Of a stretch of DNA of 64,000 bases, positions 61,786 to 64,000 are shown one piece after another. Position numbers and translations under genes: made by a program. Origin of the DNA: Microbacterium helvum (GTDB taxonomy: Bacteria; Actinomycetota; Actinomycetes; Actinomycetales; Microbacteriaceae); NCBI RefSeq assembly GCF_014779795.1, contig NZ_JACXZS010000001.1:1-64000 (forward strand), written 5' to 3'. The number at the start of each line of letters is the position of its first letter. Within the stretch, counting starts at the first letter, position 1. Under the pieces are notes generated by a model. That model ran no database searches, was not told the DNA's origin, and worked only from the letters and a program-made list of their open reading frames with translations.

Positions 61786-62610
61786 ATGGCGATCGAATTC
61801 CGCGCGGTCTCGAAGAGGTATCCGGATGGCACCGTCGCCGTCGATGACTTCAGCGTGCTCATGCCCGCCCACAAGACGACGGTCCTCGTCGGGTCGTCGG
61901 GCAGCGGCAAGACCACGCTCCTGCGCATGATCAACCGCCTCATCGAGCCGTCCGGCGGGGTCATCGCGATCGACGACGAGCCGATCGCCGAACGCGACCC
62001 GGTGAAGCTGCGGCGAGGGATCGGGTATGTGCTGCAGAACGCCGGGCTGCTCCCCCATTTCTCCGTAGTCGACAACATCGCCACCGTGCCGGTGCTGAAC
62101 GGCGTGCCTCGCGGCAGGGCCCGCGAGCGGGCACTGGAGCTCATGGACGTCGTCGGCCTCGAACGCGGACTCGCCAAGCGGTATCCGAGCCAGCTGTCGG
62201 GTGGCCAGCAGCAGCGCGTCGGCGTGGCGCGCGCTCTTGCCGTCGATCCCAACATCCTCCTGATGGACGAACCGTTCGGCGCGGTCGACCCGATCGTCCG
62301 GCGCGAGCTGCAGACCGAGACCATCCGGCTGCAGCGCGAGCTCGAGAAGACGATCGTGTTCGTCACGCACGACATCGACGAGGCCTTCCTGCTGGGCGAT
62401 CAGGTCGTGATCCTCGAGAAGGGCGCGCGCATCGCACAGATCGGCACCCCCGAGCAGATCATCGAGAACCCCGCGAGCGACTTCGTCGCCGATTTCATCG
62501 GCGTCGAGCGGGGCACGAGAGCGCTGCACGCGAAGCAGACGCCGCGCGGCACGGTGCTGGTCGACGCCGCCGGCCGCACCCAGGGCGTGCTCGTGGAGGG
62601 CGCGGCATGA
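61786..62610 (+). CDS. Osmoprotectant ABC transporter ATP-binding protein (OpuCA/ProV-like)
   Basis: A 274-residue ATPase: Walker A G-S-S-G-S-G-K-T-T (36-44), Q-loop, signature L-S-G-G-Q-Q-Q-R, Walker B L-L-M-D-E-P and H-loop. It has the D-P-I-V-R-R pattern of quaternary-amine importers, but ends near residue 274, so the CBS domains of classical OpuCA are missing or reduced. The permease start overlaps by ATGA. The sequence 61655-61785 holds only the promoter. Confidence 0.93.
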   Translation: MAIEFRAVSKRYPDGTVAVDDFSVLMPAHKTTVLVGSSGSGKTTLLRMINRLIEPSGGVIAIDDEPIAERDPVKLRRGIGYVLQNAGLLPHFSVVDNIATVPVLNGVPRGRARERALELMDVVGLERGLAKRYPSQLSGGQQQRVGVARALAVDPNILLMDEPFGAVDPIVRRELQTETIRLQRELEKTIVFVTHDIDEAFLLGDQVVILEKGARIAQIGTPEQIIENPASDFVADFIGVERGTRALHAKQTPRGTVLVDAAGRTQGVLVEGAA

Positions 62611-63281
62611 GCTGGGTGCTCGACAACCTCGACCTGATCTGGTCGCTCACCGTCGCCCATCTGCGGCAGAGCGCGATAGCGGTGGCGGCGGGGTTCGTCC
62701 TCGCGGTGCCGATCGGTTGGCTGGCGTTCCGGTACACGCCGCTGCGCGGCACCCTGCTCACGATCGTCGGATTGCTGTACACGATCCCGTCGTTCGCCCT
62801 CTTCCCGCTGATCACGGCGTTCCTGGGCATCCCGACGCTCTCCGAGGCGAATCTCATCGTCGCGCTCACGATCTACGCGGTCGCCATCATGACACGTTCG
62901 GTCACCGACGGTCTGGCATCGGTGGACGCGGCGACGCGCTCCGCCGCCGTCGCGGTCGGATTCGGCGCATGGCGGCGCTTCTGGACCGTCGACTTCCCGC
63001 TCGCCGGACCCGTGATCCTCGCGGGCCTGCGCGTCACCGCGATGTCGACGATCTCGCTCGCGACGGTCGGCGCCCTCATCGGCGTGCAGAACCTCGGCTA
63101 CCTGTTCACGAACGGGTCGCAACGGCGGATCGTCGCCGAGGTGTTCGCGGGCGTCGTCGCGGTGGTCGTGATCGCGGTGCTCATCGATCTCGTCCTGCTT
63201 CTGCTGGGGCGTGCGCTGCTGCCGTGGTCCCGGCGCACCGTCACACCGCGCATGGACCGTCTGCAGTGGGCGCACGTATGA
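62607..63281 (+). CDS. Osmoprotectant ABC transporter permease
   Basis: A 224-residue membrane protein with about six helices and the EAA-like loop R-S-A-A-V-A-V-G-F-G-A-W-R-R-F-W, typical of glycine-betaine/choline permeases (OpuCB). It starts inside ATGA of the ATPase stop and ends with the same overlap to the next permease. Confidence 0.92.
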   Translation: MSWVLDNLDLIWSLTVAHLRQSAIAVAAGFVLAVPIGWLAFRYTPLRGTLLTIVGLLYTIPSFALFPLITAFLGIPTLSEANLIVALTIYAVAIMTRSVTDGLASVDAATRSAAVAVGFGAWRRFWTVDFPLAGPVILAGLRVTAMSTISLATVGALIGVQNLGYLFTNGSQRRIVAEVFAGVVAVVVIAVLIDLVLLLLGRALLPWSRRTVTPRMDRLQWAHV

Positions 63282-64000
63282 ACTACTTCGTCGACGCCTT
63301 CGCGTGGATCTTCTCGCCGGACCGGCTGGAGGGTTCGCTGACGCTGCCGATGGCGATCGCCCAGCATCTCGCATTCACCTTCGGATCCGTGGCGATCGCG
63401 TCCGTGATCGCGATCCCGCTCGGCTGGCTCATCGGCCACACCGGCCGCGGTCGAGAGATCGCGGTGTTCCTGTCCGGCGCCGCGCGGGCGCTCCCCGCGC
63501 TCGGGCTCGTCGTGCTCCTCGTCATGCTGGCCGGAGTGACGCTCAAGACGGAGGCCGCCGTGACCGCCTTCGTGATCCTCGCCGTCCCGTCGATCCTCGC
63601 CGGGACGTACTCCGGCATCGAGGCCATCGACCGGTCGGTGATCGACGCAGGGCGGGCGATGGGAATGACCGAGTGGCAGATCCTGTTCCGGATCGAGATG
63701 CCCCTGGGTCTTTCGCTCCTGATCGGCGGACTCCGCTCCGCCAGCCTGCAGGTGGTCGCCACTGTGACGATCGCCGCCTATGTCGGCCTGGGTGGGCTCG
63801 GGTTCTTCCTCATACAGGGCCTGCAGACCCGCAACTACTCCGAGATCCTCGGGGCGGCGATCGTCGTCGTCGCCCTCGCGCTCGCCCTCGACGGCCTGTT
63901 CGCGCTGCTCGCGCGCTTCGCCGTGCCCCGCACGACCGGTCCGCGCGTGCGTCGACGTGATGCGCAGCCCGCTCCGCTTCCCGTCGTCCAGATGTCTCAC
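63278..64000 (+). CDS. Second osmoprotectant ABC transporter permease (cut by window end)
   Basis: ATGA overlap starts the frame, which stays open to the window end (about 241 codons). Five to six helices and the loop A-G-R-A-M-G-M-T-E-W-Q-I-L-F-R-I-E-M-P identify it as an OpuC-type permease. The sequence after about residue 220 is a cytoplasmic tail. A substrate-binding protein gene is expected next. Confidence 0.9.
   Translation, partial: MNYFVDAFAWIFSPDRLEGSLTLPMAIAQHLAFTFGSVAIASVIAIPLGWLIGHTGRGREIAVFLSGAARALPALGLVVLLVMLAGVTLKTEAAVTAFVILAVPSILAGTYSGIEAIDRSVIDAGRAMGMTEWQILFRIEMPLGLSLLIGGLRSASLQVVATVTIAAYVGLGGLGFFLIQGLQTRNYSEILGAAIVVVALALALDGLFALLARFAVPRTTGPRVRRRDAQPAPLPVVQMSH

Noticed and set aside
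1..64000. CRISPR arrays, tRNA or rRNA genes, insertion sequences.
   Set aside because: No regularly spaced direct repeats, no cloverleaf-like or rRNA-like stretch and no transposase motif were seen on reading both strands.

Overview
The window is high-GC actinobacterial chromosome. Dense, mostly G/C-ending codons, frequent GTG/TTG starts, ATGA/GTGA overlaps and the gene repertoire (PadR, ROK and LacI regulators, DUF2510, M18 aminopeptidase, F420/flavin luciferase-like oxidoreductases, Erm) point to Microbacteriaceae, most likely Microbacterium or a close relative. No rRNA, tRNA, CRISPR array, insertion sequence or phage gene was recognised. Most of the window is ordinary chromosome; one short stretch (about 37.1-38.5 kb) is visibly richer in A+T and looks imported.

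Layout. 0-5.9 kb: the 3' end of an aquaporin, an MFS transporter, a peptidoglycan-binding lipoprotein, small enzymes, and an ECF sigma factor with a SnoaL-like tail followed by a DHFR-like protein. 6-11.3 kb: three transcription-factor/enzyme groups (TetR with a metallo-beta-lactamase-fold hydrolase, an FAD oxidoreductase and DUF151 nuclease, MFS with MarR), two of them with clear operators. 11.3-24 kb: a carbohydrate block on the minus strand. A sugar ABC importer (binding protein, two permeases) is followed by an orphan LacI-type sensor domain and a ROK repressor, then an operon of two-domain VOC protein, aldo/keto reductase, tautomerase and GH1 beta-glucosidase. Beyond a luciferase-like oxidoreductase lie a GH10 xylanase and a LacI repressor. 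The two sugar operons share a 10-bp element in their upstream regions.

24-36 kb: Na+/H+ antiporter, cupin, GNAT, an AlkZ-like winged-helix protein, a DHFR-like protein, then a probable macrolide-resistance pair (UGT-type glycosyltransferase and Erm methyltransferase with an upstream leader ORF carrying Arg-Asp-Arg). HxlR/quinone-reductase, PPOX, DUF2510, NUDIX and M18 aminopeptidase genes follow. 36-39.7 kb: a secreted transglycosylase behind a GTAAC direct repeat, then the A+T-rich island with a secreted trypsin-like protease and a tiny secreted peptide that share a cysteine-containing C-terminal tail, then a Phd/PIN toxin-antitoxin pair and DUF2200.

39.8-53.8 kb: membrane proteins (one frameshifted), ADP-ribosylglycohydrolase, an unusual S1-like/coiled-coil protein of unknown function, an OafA-type acyltransferase, MFS, SulP, a trehalose-synthase-like GH13 coupled to a luciferase-like protein, and msrB-msrA. 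54-64 kb: a cold-shock protein with an in-frame upstream coding segment, a fatty-acid desaturase, SRPBCC, UbiB-like kinase with PadR, MarR with an SDR, a flavin disulfide reductase and the start of an osmoprotectant ABC importer cut by the window end.

A recurring feature is the heptamer GGATGCC/GGCATCC, frequent inside genes and paired as inverted repeats in several terminators. The most distinctive candidate for something undescribed is the protease/cysteine-tail peptide island; the erm leader and the extended cold-shock gene come next.
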